Shown here piece after piece: positions 36,033-45,117 of a DNA stretch of 64,000 bases. A program made the translations under genes and the position numbers. The notes beneath the pieces are model-generated. The model searched no databases. It had not been told where the DNA came from and saw only the letters and a list, made by a program, of their open reading frames with translations. Position 1 is the first letter of the stretch. Each line of letters begins with the position of its first letter. The DNA comes from Roseovarius litoreus (GTDB lineage Bacteria; Pseudomonadota; Alphaproteobacteria; Rhodobacterales; Rhodobacteraceae). The DNA lies in contig NZ_FRCB01000001.1 of assembly GCF_900142765.1 (NCBI RefSeq), positions 558,001 to 622,000 on the forward strand. The letters are read 5' to 3'.

Positions 36033-36782
36033 TTACCGGTCGCCCTGAACCTTGTCGGGATCGAAGCCCGCTTCCCGCATCAGCCGGTCGGACGCGGTCT
36101 CGACCTCCTGTTCGAGTTGCGCCATGAAATCCATGCGCGCCATCCCGGCCTCGATGCGTGGCAGGAATTCCACCACCGCCAGCCCCGGCTTGCGCAGGAT
36201 CCCCTTGCGCGGCCAGAAGACGCCCACATTGGTCGCCACCGGCACGCAATCCTGTCCCAGCTCGTCATACAGCACGCCGGTTCCGACCTTGTAAGGCGCC
36301 TTCACGCCCGGCGCGATGCGTGTGCCCTGGGGATAGATGATCAGCTGTCCGGGATCCTGCCGGCCGCGCGCCACATCCGACACCATCTGCTTGATCGCCT
36401 GACTGCGTTTGCCCCGGTCAACCGGAACGCAGCCGATCTTCAGCGCATATTGCCCGATCACCGGCGCCCACATCAATTCGCGCTTCATGATGAACTTGCC
36501 GGCAGGCACCGCCCCGAAAATCAGGATGATGTCCAGAAAGGACTGGTGCTTGGCGGCGATCACCACCTCGTCGGTGGGCGGCGTGCCGCGCACCTCGGTG
36601 CGCAGCCCCACCATCCAGCGCGCCGTCCAGCGCACCCACCGGCACCACATGTGACAGGCCGCAAGCGCCCCGTGTCTGCTGACCAGCGCCCAGGGCAGGA
36701 ACACGATCCCCATGACCACCATCATCACATAGATCTGCCCCACGAAGACAAGCGACCGGAGCCATTGAACGGCTGCACTCAT
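36033..36782 (-). CDS. plsC: 1-acyl-sn-glycerol-3-phosphate acyltransferase
   Basis: 249-residue PlsC/LPLAT-family acyltransferase, making phosphatidic acid from lysophosphatidic acid in the inner membrane. The catalytic HX4D motif is His79 and Asp84 in KHQSFLD; the acceptor-binding motif YPQGTR and a following RIAPGVK segment are present. One or two N-terminal hydrophobic segments anchor it (VFVGQIYVMMVVMGIVFLPWAL). The ATG at 36780-36782 overlaps the ftsX stop by 4 bp, so it is coupled to ftsEX. It is the last gene before the bidirectional terminator. Confidence 0.92.
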   Translation of the reverse strand: MSAAVQWLRSLVFVGQIYVMMVVMGIVFLPWALVSRHGALAACHMWCRWVRWTARWMVGLRTEVRGTPPTDEVVIAAKHQSFLDIILIFGAVPAGKFIMKRELMWAPVIGQYALKIGCVPVDRGKRSQAIKQMVSDVARGRQDPGQLIIYPQGTRIAPGVKAPYKVGTGVLYDELGQDCVPVATNVGVFWPRKGILRKPGLAVVEFLPRIEAGMARMDFMAQLEQEVETASDRLMREAGFDPDKVQGDR

Positions 36783-37684
36783 GGCAGGCTCCTCAGGGTC
36801 TTGCGTGCCGCCGTTTTCGTGGCCCAAAACGCAACAGCCGCCGCCAGAAGCGGCACGGCCAGCGGCCAGACCCAATGCCACCCGCGAAAGCCAAGCCCGG
36901 TCAGAAACCCGCCCTCATCCTGTGCTGCGGGAAGCGCCAGGATCGCCAGGCATCCCAAAGCCATCCCGACAGCGGCACCGATCAGCGCCCGCAAGGTGAA
37001 CCGCCGCACGAAGGCCCGCACGATATAGCCATCCTGCGCCCCCACCAGCCGCAGAACCCCGATCACCTGCGCATTGGCCGCCAGCGCCGCATTGGCCGCC
37101 AGCGTGATCATCGCCGCCATCGTCGCCCCGATCAGCAGCAACGACACCACACCCAGCATCCGCAGCCGGTTGGCCGCATTGACCAAGGGCTCGCGCCAGC
37201 GCGTATGATCGTCCAGCACCGCTCCCGGCACCTCGGCAGACAGCCGCAGGCGCAAACCCTGCGCATCGAAGCCCTCGGCATCCTCGATCACCTCGATCAG
37301 TTGCGGAATGGGCAGCGCATCCACCGGCAGATCCGGGCCGAACCACGGCTCGAGCAGCGCGCTCTGCTCCTCGGGCGTCAAGGCCCGGGCGCTCGCCACC
37401 CCGGTCGTCGTCTCCAACACCCTCAGGGCCGCCTGCGTCTGGCTGGCAAGCTGGCCCTCGGGCGCAGAGATGCGGATGGTCGAGCTGCGCGCCAATTCGT
37501 CTCCCCAGCGATCCGCCAGACGCGCCGTCGCCAGCGACAGCGCCAGCGCGAACACCGCCAGAAACGCCATCGCCCCCGCCGCGAAAAGCGTCAGCGACGC
37601 GGTGAAGCCCGTCGGCGGCACCACGCGATCGGCCTGCGCATCCCCCGCCAGCATCTCCGTCAGACGTCCAGGATCAAGCTTCAC
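36779..37684 (-). CDS. ftsX: Cell division protein FtsX (permease-like)
   Basis: 301-residue FtsX-family protein with four transmembrane segments. The first lies near residue 25-50 (FTASLTLFAAGAMAFLAVFALAL), followed by a periplasmic domain of about 100 residues, then three helices in the C-terminal half. With FtsE it forms an ABC-type complex at the divisome that controls peptidoglycan hydrolase activation. It starts 4 bp inside the end of ftsE and ends 4 bp inside plsC. The sequence is diverged from enterobacterial FtsX, as usual in alphaproteobacteria. Confidence 0.88.
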   Translation of the reverse strand: MKLDPGRLTEMLAGDAQADRVVPPTGFTASLTLFAAGAMAFLAVFALALSLATARLADRWGDELARSSTIRISAPEGQLASQTQAALRVLETTTGVASARALTPEEQSALLEPWFGPDLPVDALPIPQLIEVIEDAEGFDAQGLRLRLSAEVPGAVLDDHTRWREPLVNAANRLRMLGVVSLLLIGATMAAMITLAANAALAANAQVIGVLRLVGAQDGYIVRAFVRRFTLRALIGAAVGMALGCLAILALPAAQDEGGFLTGLGFRGWHWVWPLAVPLLAAAVAFWATKTAARKTLRSLP

Positions 37685-38358
37685 AGATCCGCCCCCGCCA
37701 GTTGCAGCCGCCGGTTGGCGATCCTCAGCACCCGCGCCTGCACATGCGCCTTGGCCGCGCGGATCAGCGCCAGATCATGGGTCGCGATCATGATCGTCTT
37801 GCCCATCCGGTTCAGCTCGATCAGCAAGCGCAACAGCCGCTGCGACATCTCCCAGTCGACATTCCCCGTCGGCTCATCGGCCAGCACCACATCGGGTGAC
37901 ATGATGACCGCCCGCGCCAGCGCCGCACGCTGCCGCTCACCGCCCGACAATTCCGGCGGCAGCGCATTGGCCCTCTCCTTCAGACCGACCCAGCCGGTCA
38001 ACTCCTTGAGATTGGCCGCCTCTCCCAAAAGATCCCGACCCGACACCATCAGCGGCAGCGCGATATTCTCGGCCACGCTCATATGATCCAGAAACTGGCA
38101 ATCCTGATGCACAACGCCGATGCGCCGCCGCGCCATGGCGATATCGTCGCGCTCCATCCCGCGCCGATCGGCCCCGAACAGGCGCACGGTGCCGGATGTC
38201 GGCGTCAAGGCGCCATAGCACAACTTGAGAAACGTCGTCTTGCCCGCGCCGGAGGGTCCGGTCAGGAAATGGAACGATCCCGGTTGCAGCTCAAGCGAGA
38301 TATCACTCAGCAATTCGCCGCCGCCATAGCTATAGGCCACGTTCTCCAGCTCGATCAA
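37681..38358 (-). CDS. ftsE: Cell division ATP-binding protein FtsE
   Basis: 225-residue ABC ATPase. Walker A is GPSGAGKTT, the signature is LSGGERQR, Walker B is VVLADEPTGNVD and the switch His is in IATHD. I take the start as TTG at 38358-38356, giving the family N-terminus LIELENVAYSYGGGELL and preceded by GAGGGGG; an ATG at 38427 would add 23 residues not expected in FtsE. It is the first gene of the ftsE-ftsX-plsC operon and divergent from the zinc-ribbon gene with about 160 bp between. Confidence 0.92.
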   Translation of the reverse strand: MIELENVAYSYGGGELLSDISLELQPGSFHFLTGPSGAGKTTFLKLCYGALTPTSGTVRLFGADRRGMERDDIAMARRRIGVVHQDCQFLDHMSVAENIALPLMVSGRDLLGEAANLKELTGWVGLKERANALPPELSGGERQRAALARAVIMSPDVVLADEPTGNVDWEMSQRLLRLLIELNRMGKTIMIATHDLALIRAAKAHVQARVLRIANRRLQLAGADL

Positions 38359-38520
38359 GGAAGCCCCCTCTGTGCCGCGCGCTTCTAAATGCCTTACAGG
38401 CCACACTTGTGCAATGTTTCTGCGCACGAAATGCTTAGGTCTTTCGTATGCGCCATTTACCGCTTATGCTTTTGAAAAAGCAAACAGGCTTGAAACTTCT
38501 GGCAGGCGACAGGTGTCGAC

Positions 38521-39363
38521 ATGAGGCTGACTTGCCCGAATTGCGGGGCACAATACGAAGTCCCCGACGAGGTGATCCCGGAAACGGGCCGTGACGTCCA
38601 GTGCTCGAACTGCGGCGATACATGGTTTCAATTCCATCCCGACCATATGCCGCAGGATGACGCGCAGGCCGAAACAGGGGCCGAGCCTCAATCTGCCGAT
38701 GCCGACGACGGCTATGCCGAATATGACGTCGAGCCTGATCCCGAGCCCGATCCTCAACCCGACCCAACCCCTGAGGATCACTACGACGATCCTGACGAGG
38801 ACGCGGAAGAAGAAGAAGACACCGCCCCCCCGCGCCGCGAGCTTGATCCCTCGATCCGCGATCTTCTGCGCGAGGAAGCCGCCCGCGAGGAACAGGCCCG
38901 CGCCGCCGAAGCCGGCCCCGGCCTTGAAACCCAGCCCGATCTCGGTCTGGACGAAGCACCCGACACCCTCGCCCAGAATGCCCGCGCGCGCATAGCGCGC
39001 CTGCGCGGCCTTCCGGTCGACACCGACGAACCCGCGACAAATCAGGACATCGACCCCGAGTCGCGCCGCAATCTTCTGCCCGATATCGAAGAAATCAATT
39101 CCTCGCTCGACGCAGCCCCACAGCGTGACGTCTCCGCCAGCCGCGACGACGATGCCATGGCCGCACCCTCGGCGGGCGGTGGTTTCCGGCGTGGCTTTGT
39201 CTGGTCGATCGTCCTTTTCGCCATTCTGACGCTGCTCTATGTCTTCGCGCCACAGGTGGCGGGCCTGTCTTCCGCACTCGAAGGGCCGATGGCCGCCTAT
39301 GTCGAGATGGTCAACAGCCTGCGCGCCCTGCTGCAGTCAACCGTCGCATCGTTTCTGAGATAG
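38521..39363 (+). CDS. MJ0042-type zinc-ribbon protein with C-terminal membrane segment
   Basis: 280-residue protein. The N-terminal zinc ribbon has Cys5, Cys8, Cys28 and Cys31 (CPNCG ... CSNCG) as in the MJ0042/zinc_ribbon_5 family. A long acidic, Pro/Asp/Glu-rich disordered region follows (about 40-130), then a helical charged part, and a single transmembrane helix near residues 222-245 (FVWSIVLFAILTLLYVFAP). Topology is probably cytoplasmic with the ribbon inside. Such proteins commonly lie beside ftsEX in alphaproteobacteria, here divergently. Function is unknown; a regulatory or scaffold role is speculation. Confidence 0.82.
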   Translation: MRLTCPNCGAQYEVPDEVIPETGRDVQCSNCGDTWFQFHPDHMPQDDAQAETGAEPQSADADDGYAEYDVEPDPEPDPQPDPTPEDHYDDPDEDAEEEEDTAPPRRELDPSIRDLLREEAAREEQARAAEAGPGLETQPDLGLDEAPDTLAQNARARIARLRGLPVDTDEPATNQDIDPESRRNLLPDIEEINSSLDAAPQRDVSASRDDDAMAAPSAGGGFRRGFVWSIVLFAILTLLYVFAPQVAGLSSALEGPMAAYVEMVNSLRALLQSTVASFLR

Positions 39364-39364
39364 C

Positions 39365-39410
39365 GGCCGGCACATCGCTGCCCCGCCATGGGTCGCGCAC
39401 AGTGCCGGCC
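39365..39410. terminator. Hairpin between convergent genes
   Basis: Perfect 9-bp arms GGCCGGCAC (39365-39373) and GTGCCGGCC (39402-39410) with a 28-nt loop, filling the gap between the zinc-ribbon and TIGR02302 genes. No T-run on either strand, so terminator function is uncertain. Confidence 0.4.
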
Positions 39411-39417
39411 TTGCGCG

Positions 39418-42042
39418 TCAGAACCGATCCAGCAGCCGCTTGAGATAATCAAGCTCGACATCCGGGCGTTCGCCCTCGCCTGACCGGCGGCGGATTTCAT
39501 CAAGCAATTCGCGCGCGCGCCGATACACGTCCTCGCCCTGCAGAAGCGAATCCTGCGTGCCCACGCGCCCGCCCTGGCCTGCCTGACGGCCAAGCGGGTC
39601 CGACTCCTGCGCACCGGCCTCGCCTCGGGCCTGACCTTGTCCGCCCTGTTGCTGCTGGCTGTTCTCGGCCAGCGCCTCGCCCAGATTGCGCATCCCTTCG
39701 CGCAGCGCTTCCATCGCCTCCGATTGCCGGTCCAGCGCCTCGGGCAGGTCATTGCCGCGCAACGCCTGCTCGGCACCCTCCATGGCCCGATCCGCACGTT
39801 CGAGCGACTCGCGGGCCGCATCACCGCCCTCGGTGCCCGCACCGGGCAGGTTGCCGCGCTGCCGCTCAAGCTCTCGGCGCAACGCTTCCTGCCGCCCGGC
39901 CAGATCACCCGGCCCGCCATTCTCGGCCTGCTGGTTGCCCGGCTCCTGACCGCCCTCTCCGGGCTGTCCCGGCTGACCGCCCTGGCCCTGACCCTGCTGG
40001 CCCTGCTGATCGTGGCTCTGCCCCCGGCCCTGACCGCCATCGCGGCCCTCGTTGCCCTGGCTCTGGCCGCTTTGCGCACCGGGGTTGAACTGTTCCTGCA
40101 AATCGCGGAACGCCTCATCCGACAGACCCTGCTGATTGCGCAGCGTCTCGGCCAGACCTTCCATCGCCTGCTGGCCCGGGCTCTGACCCTGCTGGCCGCC
40201 CTGACCTTGGGTGACCTGCATGTTCTCCATCATTTCCTGGAACTGTCTGAGCGCCTCTTGCGCCTCGGCCATGCGGCCCTGTTCCATCAATTCCTGGATG
40301 CGGTCCATCATGTCCTGCAGATCCTGCTGGGTCATCTGCATCGCATCATCCGACATCGGAGGATTGTCGCCGTTCTGCTGCTGGTTCTCGCGCTGCGCCT
40401 GCTGCATCTTCTGGCGCAGGTAATCATTCGTCGCCTCGCGCAATTCCTGCATCAGCCGCGCGATCTCTTCCTCGGTGGCGCCGTTGCGCATCGCCTCGCT
40501 CAGGCGTTCCTGTGCCGCGCGCATCCGCTCCAGCGCGTCGCCGATATCACCCTCTTCCAGCAGGATCGCCAGATCCCAAAGCGCCTGTGCGATCTCGTCC
40601 TGCGCCGCCTTGTCCAGACTGTCATGCCGCACCAACGTCTCCAGCCGCCGCAGGATCACCCGCAGCTTCAGATAGGCGGTTTCCGACCGGAAGAGCCCAT
40701 CCTCGGGCCGGTGCGACACGGCCCGCAGCACCTGTGTCACCCGCTTGCCATTCTCCATCGACCAGAGCAGATCCCGGCGCTGCTCGATCACCGCAGCCGC
40801 CATCGGATCGAAAAACCGCCGCGCCGGAAGCCGCATCTGCTCGGGCGCGCTCAGCCCCGCCTGACCATCGGCATCGCGCACCTCAAGCTGCAGCGTCACC
40901 GGCAGATGCGCCCAAGGGTGCTGCGACAGGTTCTCGATCAGCGTCTCGGTGAAATCGATCCTGTCACCAGTGATCGGCATCGGCAGGTCCAGCTCGATCG
41001 CGTCCCGCGGATCAGGATCGGCCTGCAACCCGTGGCGACGATCAAGCTCGGCCATGTCCAGCCGGAACACGGCCCGTCCCTCGACCACGCCGTAATCGTC
41101 CTTCGCGCGGAACGGCTGGCTCATCTGCCCGTCAAAGGTGGTCTCGGCGCCGGTCTGCATGATCTGCACGCTCGGCCCCTGATCCGGCAGCGCCGTGACG
41201 GTCCAGCTTTTGCCGCCGGGCCCGTCGATCATCAGCGTGCCGTCCTGCGTGATGTCGAACCCCTGCTCGGGGTCCGTCGCCGCGCCCACATCCTCTGTCC
41301 GTCCCGACACGGTCTCGGCCACGCTCAACGCGCCCACCTCGCCATAGAGCCGCACGGTCACGCGGCTCCCCTCGGGAACTTCGATCTCTCCGGTCTGGTC
41401 ATTGAGGTACAGGCTCGGCAGCCCGGTATAGGCCGGCGGCTCGATCCAACCTTCCCAGGCCGGTCCATTGGCCAGTGCAGCGCCTCCGCCCGGCCCCATG
41501 CCCGCAACGCTGCCCACGCGCCAGACCGACCCGAACAGCAGCGCCACCACCAGCCCCAGCAAGGCGATATAGCGCAACCCGAAAGGATCGCGCTCCGACA
41601 GCCTCAGGTCCGGTTCGACCGCGCGTGCCTCGGCGGCCCGTTCGGCCATGCGCGCCTGATGCGCGCGCCACAGGGCTTCGGATCCCGCATCACCGCTGCC
41701 CACCGCCTGCGCATCCGCCAGCGCCGCCAGAGGATGACCCGGCATACTCGCATCGATCCGCGCCAACGCATCCTCGCGGCTTGGCCAGCGAAACGCCCTC
41801 AGCCCCCGAACCGCAAAGATCACGAACGCCAGCAATGCGGCGACCATGATCCCCCAGACCACTTCCAGCGCCATCAGGTCATGCAGCCCCAGCAGCAACA
41901 TCGCCGCCACCGCCGCCACCAACGACCACAAGGGCCAGAAGGCCCTGACCAGCCGCTCCGCGATCAGCCCCGCCCATGTCAGGGTGAGAGGCCGGCGCAA
42001 CCGGGTCAACACAGGTGTCAGGGGGGTGGTTTGCCGCTGCAT
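39418..42042 (-). CDS. TIGR02302 (DUF4175) family protein
   Basis: 874-residue protein of the alphaproteobacterial TIGR02302/DUF4175 family. Two or three hydrophobic segments lie in the first ~100 residues (LWSLVAAVAAMLLLGL; IMVAALLAFVIFAV) and another near 155-175, then a large predicted periplasmic region. The C-terminal third is extremely rich in Gln, Gly, Met and Glu: heptad-like helices (QELMEQGRMAEAQEALRQF) followed by GQGGQQGQ-type low-complexity sequence (about 600-760). It ends in charged helices. Function unknown. It follows lysA on the same strand after 37 bp, so it may be in the argH-lysA unit. Confidence 0.85.
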   Translation of the reverse strand: MQRQTTPLTPVLTRLRRPLTLTWAGLIAERLVRAFWPLWSLVAAVAAMLLLGLHDLMALEVVWGIMVAALLAFVIFAVRGLRAFRWPSREDALARIDASMPGHPLAALADAQAVGSGDAGSEALWRAHQARMAERAAEARAVEPDLRLSERDPFGLRYIALLGLVVALLFGSVWRVGSVAGMGPGGGAALANGPAWEGWIEPPAYTGLPSLYLNDQTGEIEVPEGSRVTVRLYGEVGALSVAETVSGRTEDVGAATDPEQGFDITQDGTLMIDGPGGKSWTVTALPDQGPSVQIMQTGAETTFDGQMSQPFRAKDDYGVVEGRAVFRLDMAELDRRHGLQADPDPRDAIELDLPMPITGDRIDFTETLIENLSQHPWAHLPVTLQLEVRDADGQAGLSAPEQMRLPARRFFDPMAAAVIEQRRDLLWSMENGKRVTQVLRAVSHRPEDGLFRSETAYLKLRVILRRLETLVRHDSLDKAAQDEIAQALWDLAILLEEGDIGDALERMRAAQERLSEAMRNGATEEEIARLMQELREATNDYLRQKMQQAQRENQQQNGDNPPMSDDAMQMTQQDLQDMMDRIQELMEQGRMAEAQEALRQFQEMMENMQVTQGQGGQQGQSPGQQAMEGLAETLRNQQGLSDEAFRDLQEQFNPGAQSGQSQGNEGRDGGQGRGQSHDQQGQQGQGQGGQPGQPGEGGQEPGNQQAENGGPGDLAGRQEALRRELERQRGNLPGAGTEGGDAARESLERADRAMEGAEQALRGNDLPEALDRQSEAMEALREGMRNLGEALAENSQQQQGGQGQARGEAGAQESDPLGRQAGQGGRVGTQDSLLQGEDVYRRARELLDEIRRRSGEGERPDVELDYLKRLLDRF

Positions 42043-42079
42043 GCTCCGTTCCCTTCAGGGGCCGGACACGCCCATCGCG

Positions 42080-43345
42080 TCACAGCCACTCAGGGATGGT
42101 ATCTCGATTTATGATCTCGTCAAAGGTCGGCCTTGCCCTGATGACAGCGAATTGATGCTCATGCACCAGAACTTCGGGCACCAGAGGCCGTGTATTGTAC
42201 TCGCTGGCCATCACCGCGCCATAGGCGCCGGCACTGCGAAACGCCACCAGATCCCCCTGCGCCAGCGCCGGCATCATCCGCGCCTTGGCAAAGGTATCCC
42301 CCGATTCGCACACCGGCCCGACGATGTCATAGGCCGCCTGCTCGGCACCGGGCTGCGGCTCGCGCACGGGAATGATGTCGTGATAGGCGTCATACATCGC
42401 GGGCCGGATCAGATCGTTCATCGCCGCGTCGAGGATGAGGAAATCGCGCCCCTCCCCGGCCTTGAGGTAAATCACCTCGCTCACGAGGATCCCCGCATTG
42501 CCCACCACCAGACGGCCCGGCTCGATCTCGATCTCGCACCCCAGATGACCCACCGTATCCTTGATGAGCTGGCCATATTCCACCGGCAGCGGCGGCGCCT
42601 CGTTCGAGCGGGTGTAAGGAATGCCCAGACCGCCGCCCAGATCCAGCCGCCGGATATCATGCCCATCCGCGCGCAGCGCCTCGGTCAGATCCGCCACCTT
42701 TTCATAGGCCAGCCGGAACGGCTCCAGCTCGGTCAGCTGGCTGCCGATATGCACATCGATCCCGACCACCTCGAGACCGGGCATCGCCGCCGCCTCGGCA
42801 TAGACCTCCCGGGCGCGGGCGATCGGAATGCCGAACTTGTTCTCGCTCTTGCCGGTGGCGATCTTGGCGTGCGTCTTGGCATCCACATCCGGGTTGACGC
42901 GCACGGTGATCGGCGCGCGCAGACCCAATGACAACGCCACCTCGTTGAGCGCCACCATCTCGGGCTCGGATTCGACGTTGAACTGCCGGATACCGCCTTC
43001 CAGCGCCATCCGCATTTCCTGCCGCGTCTTGCCGACGCCCGAAAAGACGATCCGCTCTCCCAGCACGCCTGCGGCCTTGGCGCGCGCATATTCCCCGCCC
43101 GACACCACGTCCATGCCGGCACCCAACTCCGCCAGCGTCTTCAGGATCGCAAGATTGCTCGCGGCTTTCATCGCATAGCAGATCAGATGCTCGGTGCCCG
43201 CCAACGCCTCGTCGAACAGCCGGAAATGCCGCGTGAGCGTGGCTGTCGAATAGCAATAGAACGGCGTGCCCACCTGGGCCGCGATCTCGGCCACGGGCAC
43301 ATCTTCGGCGTAGAGCTCGCCATTGCGATAGAGAAAATGATCCAT
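42080..43345 (-). CDS. lysA: Diaminopimelate decarboxylase
   Basis: 421-residue PLP-dependent enzyme of the alanine-racemase-like fold III, converting meso-diaminopimelate to lysine. PLP-lysine Lys60 lies in ICYAMKAASN, the glycine-rich phosphate loop is LGGGLGIPY, GRLVVGNAG holds the substrate-contact Arg, and the active-site Cys is in GPVCESGDTF. Length and motifs are complete. The window thus carries both the last step of lysine synthesis here and lysine breakdown at 2493-4693. Upstream on the same strand is the ATP-grasp gene. Confidence 0.97.
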   Translation of the reverse strand: MDHFLYRNGELYAEDVPVAEIAAQVGTPFYCYSTATLTRHFRLFDEALAGTEHLICYAMKAASNLAILKTLAELGAGMDVVSGGEYARAKAAGVLGERIVFSGVGKTRQEMRMALEGGIRQFNVESEPEMVALNEVALSLGLRAPITVRVNPDVDAKTHAKIATGKSENKFGIPIARAREVYAEAAAMPGLEVVGIDVHIGSQLTELEPFRLAYEKVADLTEALRADGHDIRRLDLGGGLGIPYTRSNEAPPLPVEYGQLIKDTVGHLGCEIEIEPGRLVVGNAGILVSEVIYLKAGEGRDFLILDAAMNDLIRPAMYDAYHDIIPVREPQPGAEQAAYDIVGPVCESGDTFAKARMMPALAQGDLVAFRSAGAYGAVMASEYNTRPLVPEVLVHEHQFAVIRARPTFDEIINRDTIPEWL

Positions 43346-43396
43346 GTCGCGCCCTTAAGGCGATTTATCGCGCGGATCAATCCAAATCGCGGGCGC

Positions 43397-43426
43397 GCCC
43401 GCCGGGAAAGCTCGCCCCCGGCAGGC
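43397..43426 (-). other. Stem-loop between the ATP-grasp gene and lysA
   Basis: Arms GCCCGCCGGG (43397-43406) and CCCGGCAGGC (43417-43426), one G-T wobble, 10-nt loop, 8 bp after the ATP-grasp stop. No T-tract on the minus strand; probably an mRNA 3' stabiliser. Confidence 0.4.
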
Positions 43427-43433
43427 CCGTCCA

Positions 43434-44624
43434 TCAGCTGCGTTTGCGCTCGGCCTTGATCTTGCGCTTGCACACTTGCCAATACGCATCTGCACGTGCC
43501 GCCACCCGGTCGAACACCTCGGCGAAATCGGGATTGTGAATACCCTTGCCCGTCGCCAGCTGGTAGAGCATGTGATGCGGGTTGGCGTTGCACTCGATGA
43601 TCAGCGGCCCCTCGGGCGTGATCGCGATATCCCAGCCGATCACCCCGAATTTCGGCAAGACCCGATGCGCTTCGGCGGTCATCCGCAGTACCTCGTCCCA
43701 ATGCGGAATGCGCAATTCGGTGAAAACCGCCTCACTGACCGGGTGACGCTCGATGATCTCCTGATCCGGGCCACTGCCCCGGCGACATTGCAGAACCTGC
43801 CCGCTCATCTTGTCCAACTCGGCCAGCATGCTTCCCGGCTGCCAGTAATTGTCCGACATGGCCGATGGCGACGGCACTTTCCAAAGCGCATAAAGACAAC
43901 TGGGCGTGTCACCGTCGAACACGGTCACGACACGGATGCTGCCCACCGCCTGCCCGGCGACATCGCTCATCATGCTGTGCTGCTGCACGGCATCCTGAAA
44001 CAGGAACCCTTCCTCATAGCGGGTCTCGACCTCGATTGCGAAAGCGCGCAGGTCGATGCTCTTGCCATTCGCCAGCACCAGCGCGCGCTGCTCGCGATCA
44101 AGCGCCACGATAAGGGCCGACCCCACACTCCCCGAGCCTTCTTCCGGCTTTACGAACAACGGATATCGCGCGTCGTTCAGCAAGAATGCCTCGATCTCCT
44201 CGACGTCATGCAGCGACCGCAGTTTGCCATAGCTGCGATCCTTCGAGAACACGGCCTGCACCGTCGGCACAGGAAAGCCCAAGGTCGCCATCAGGGTGCC
44301 ATACATCACCTTGTCGCGCACAAAGGCGCGCAGCCCCGTGATCTGAAGGGGCGACAACCGGCGATTCAGCCGCGCGCTGCCCTTCTCGCCCACATAGGTC
44401 ATCTTCTCGGCAAGGTTCAGCTCGGGACGATACACCTGATTGGTGTAATATTCGTGGAAATCCATGGCCCGCCAACCGGCGCACAGGCGCATCATCTCGC
44501 GGAACTGCCGCAAAGGGCTGATCCCGAACTTGCGCGCGACATCTTCGATCAGCTTCGCGGTCGGGGGCTTCGGCTTGGACGGCGCTTCCAGAAGCGCCAT
44601 GGTGGGGGTTACGGCTTCGGTCAT
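43434..44624 (-). CDS. Sugar-transfer-associated ATP-grasp domain protein
   Basis: 396-residue protein. The C-terminal two thirds is an ATP-grasp domain: YPLFVKPEEGSGSVGSALI is the nucleotide-binding loop with Lys, GSIRVVTVFD follows, and GWDIAITPEGPLIIECNANP is the metal-binding end with Glu and Asn. The N-terminal part is helical with an aromatic MDFHEYYTNQVYRPEL. It fits the alpha-L-glutamate-ligase-like family often annotated as sugar-transfer-associated ATP-grasp (PF14397). Such ligases join a carboxylate to an amine or similar nucleophile; the substrates are unknown. It lies directly upstream of lysA, but no cell-envelope polysaccharide genes are nearby to support the family name. Confidence 0.75.
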   Translation of the reverse strand: MTEAVTPTMALLEAPSKPKPPTAKLIEDVARKFGISPLRQFREMMRLCAGWRAMDFHEYYTNQVYRPELNLAEKMTYVGEKGSARLNRRLSPLQITGLRAFVRDKVMYGTLMATLGFPVPTVQAVFSKDRSYGKLRSLHDVEEIEAFLLNDARYPLFVKPEEGSGSVGSALIVALDREQRALVLANGKSIDLRAFAIEVETRYEEGFLFQDAVQQHSMMSDVAGQAVGSIRVVTVFDGDTPSCLYALWKVPSPSAMSDNYWQPGSMLAELDKMSGQVLQCRRGSGPDQEIIERHPVSEAVFTELRIPHWDEVLRMTAEAHRVLPKFGVIGWDIAITPEGPLIIECNANPHHMLYQLATGKGIHNPDFAEVFDRVAARADAYWQVCKRKIKAERKRS

Positions 44625-44811
44625 CGTCTCGGTATCCTCATCAACAAAACTGCCTTCGAGACCGAGTATTGCCGCCGATCATGTCCAAATTTTGGCAACA
44701 ATGATGTTTTTGCGGGCCGCATTATGCATCTCGTGGACACACAATTACTGCCGGTTACGGATGGCGGCTTGTGGACCCCATCAGGCCCGACGCGCCTGGC
44801 CAGCTATCCGA

Positions 44812-45117
44812 TCAGCGTGACCCCGACCGCAGGAACAGATAAAGCGGCAACCCACAGCTGACCCCGATCCCGAAGGTCGCCGGAATGGCGATCAGCCCAA
44901 GCCACGCGCGTCGCGTCACACATTCCCAGATCACCCAGACCGTCAGAGTGACCGCCGCGATCGTCAGATCCCAGACAAGGCCACTGGTGGCGGCATTGGC
45001 GTGCCATGCATCCACCATCCCCATCAGATCGACGCCGTTTTCCCTGAACCACGCGACAAACCAGCTCATCGGATGCACCGCACCCCAGACCGCCAGCGCC
45101 AGCCAGACCCACCTCAA
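44812..45117 (-). CDS. DUF2834 domain-containing membrane protein
   Basis: 101-residue protein with three transmembrane segments: WVWLALAVWGAVHPMSWFVAWF, LTIAAVTLTVWVIWECVTRR and AIPATFGIGVSCGLPLYLFL. The pattern matches DUF2834. The start is best taken as TTG at 45117-45115, which overlaps the upstream lipoprotein stop (TTGA) and has GGGGG before it; frames starting further upstream run through the lipoprotein gene. After its stop the next 187 bp to the ATP-grasp start hold no gene or clear hairpin. Function unknown. Confidence 0.72.
   Translation of the reverse strand: MRWVWLALAVWGAVHPMSWFVAWFRENGVDLMGMVDAWHANAATSGLVWDLTIAAVTLTVWVIWECVTRRAWLGLIAIPATFGIGVSCGLPLYLFLRSGSR

Noticed and set aside
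39637-42114. Open frame of about 825 codons antisense to the TIGR02302 gene
   Set aside because: Composition is Arg/His/Leu-rich without motifs; it arises from GC-rich codon bias of the opposite strand.
44625-44811. 187-bp gap between DUF2834 and the ATP-grasp gene examined for RNA genes or promoters
   Set aside because: It is more AT-rich and surely holds the ATP-grasp promoter, but I could not assign elements or any RNA gene.
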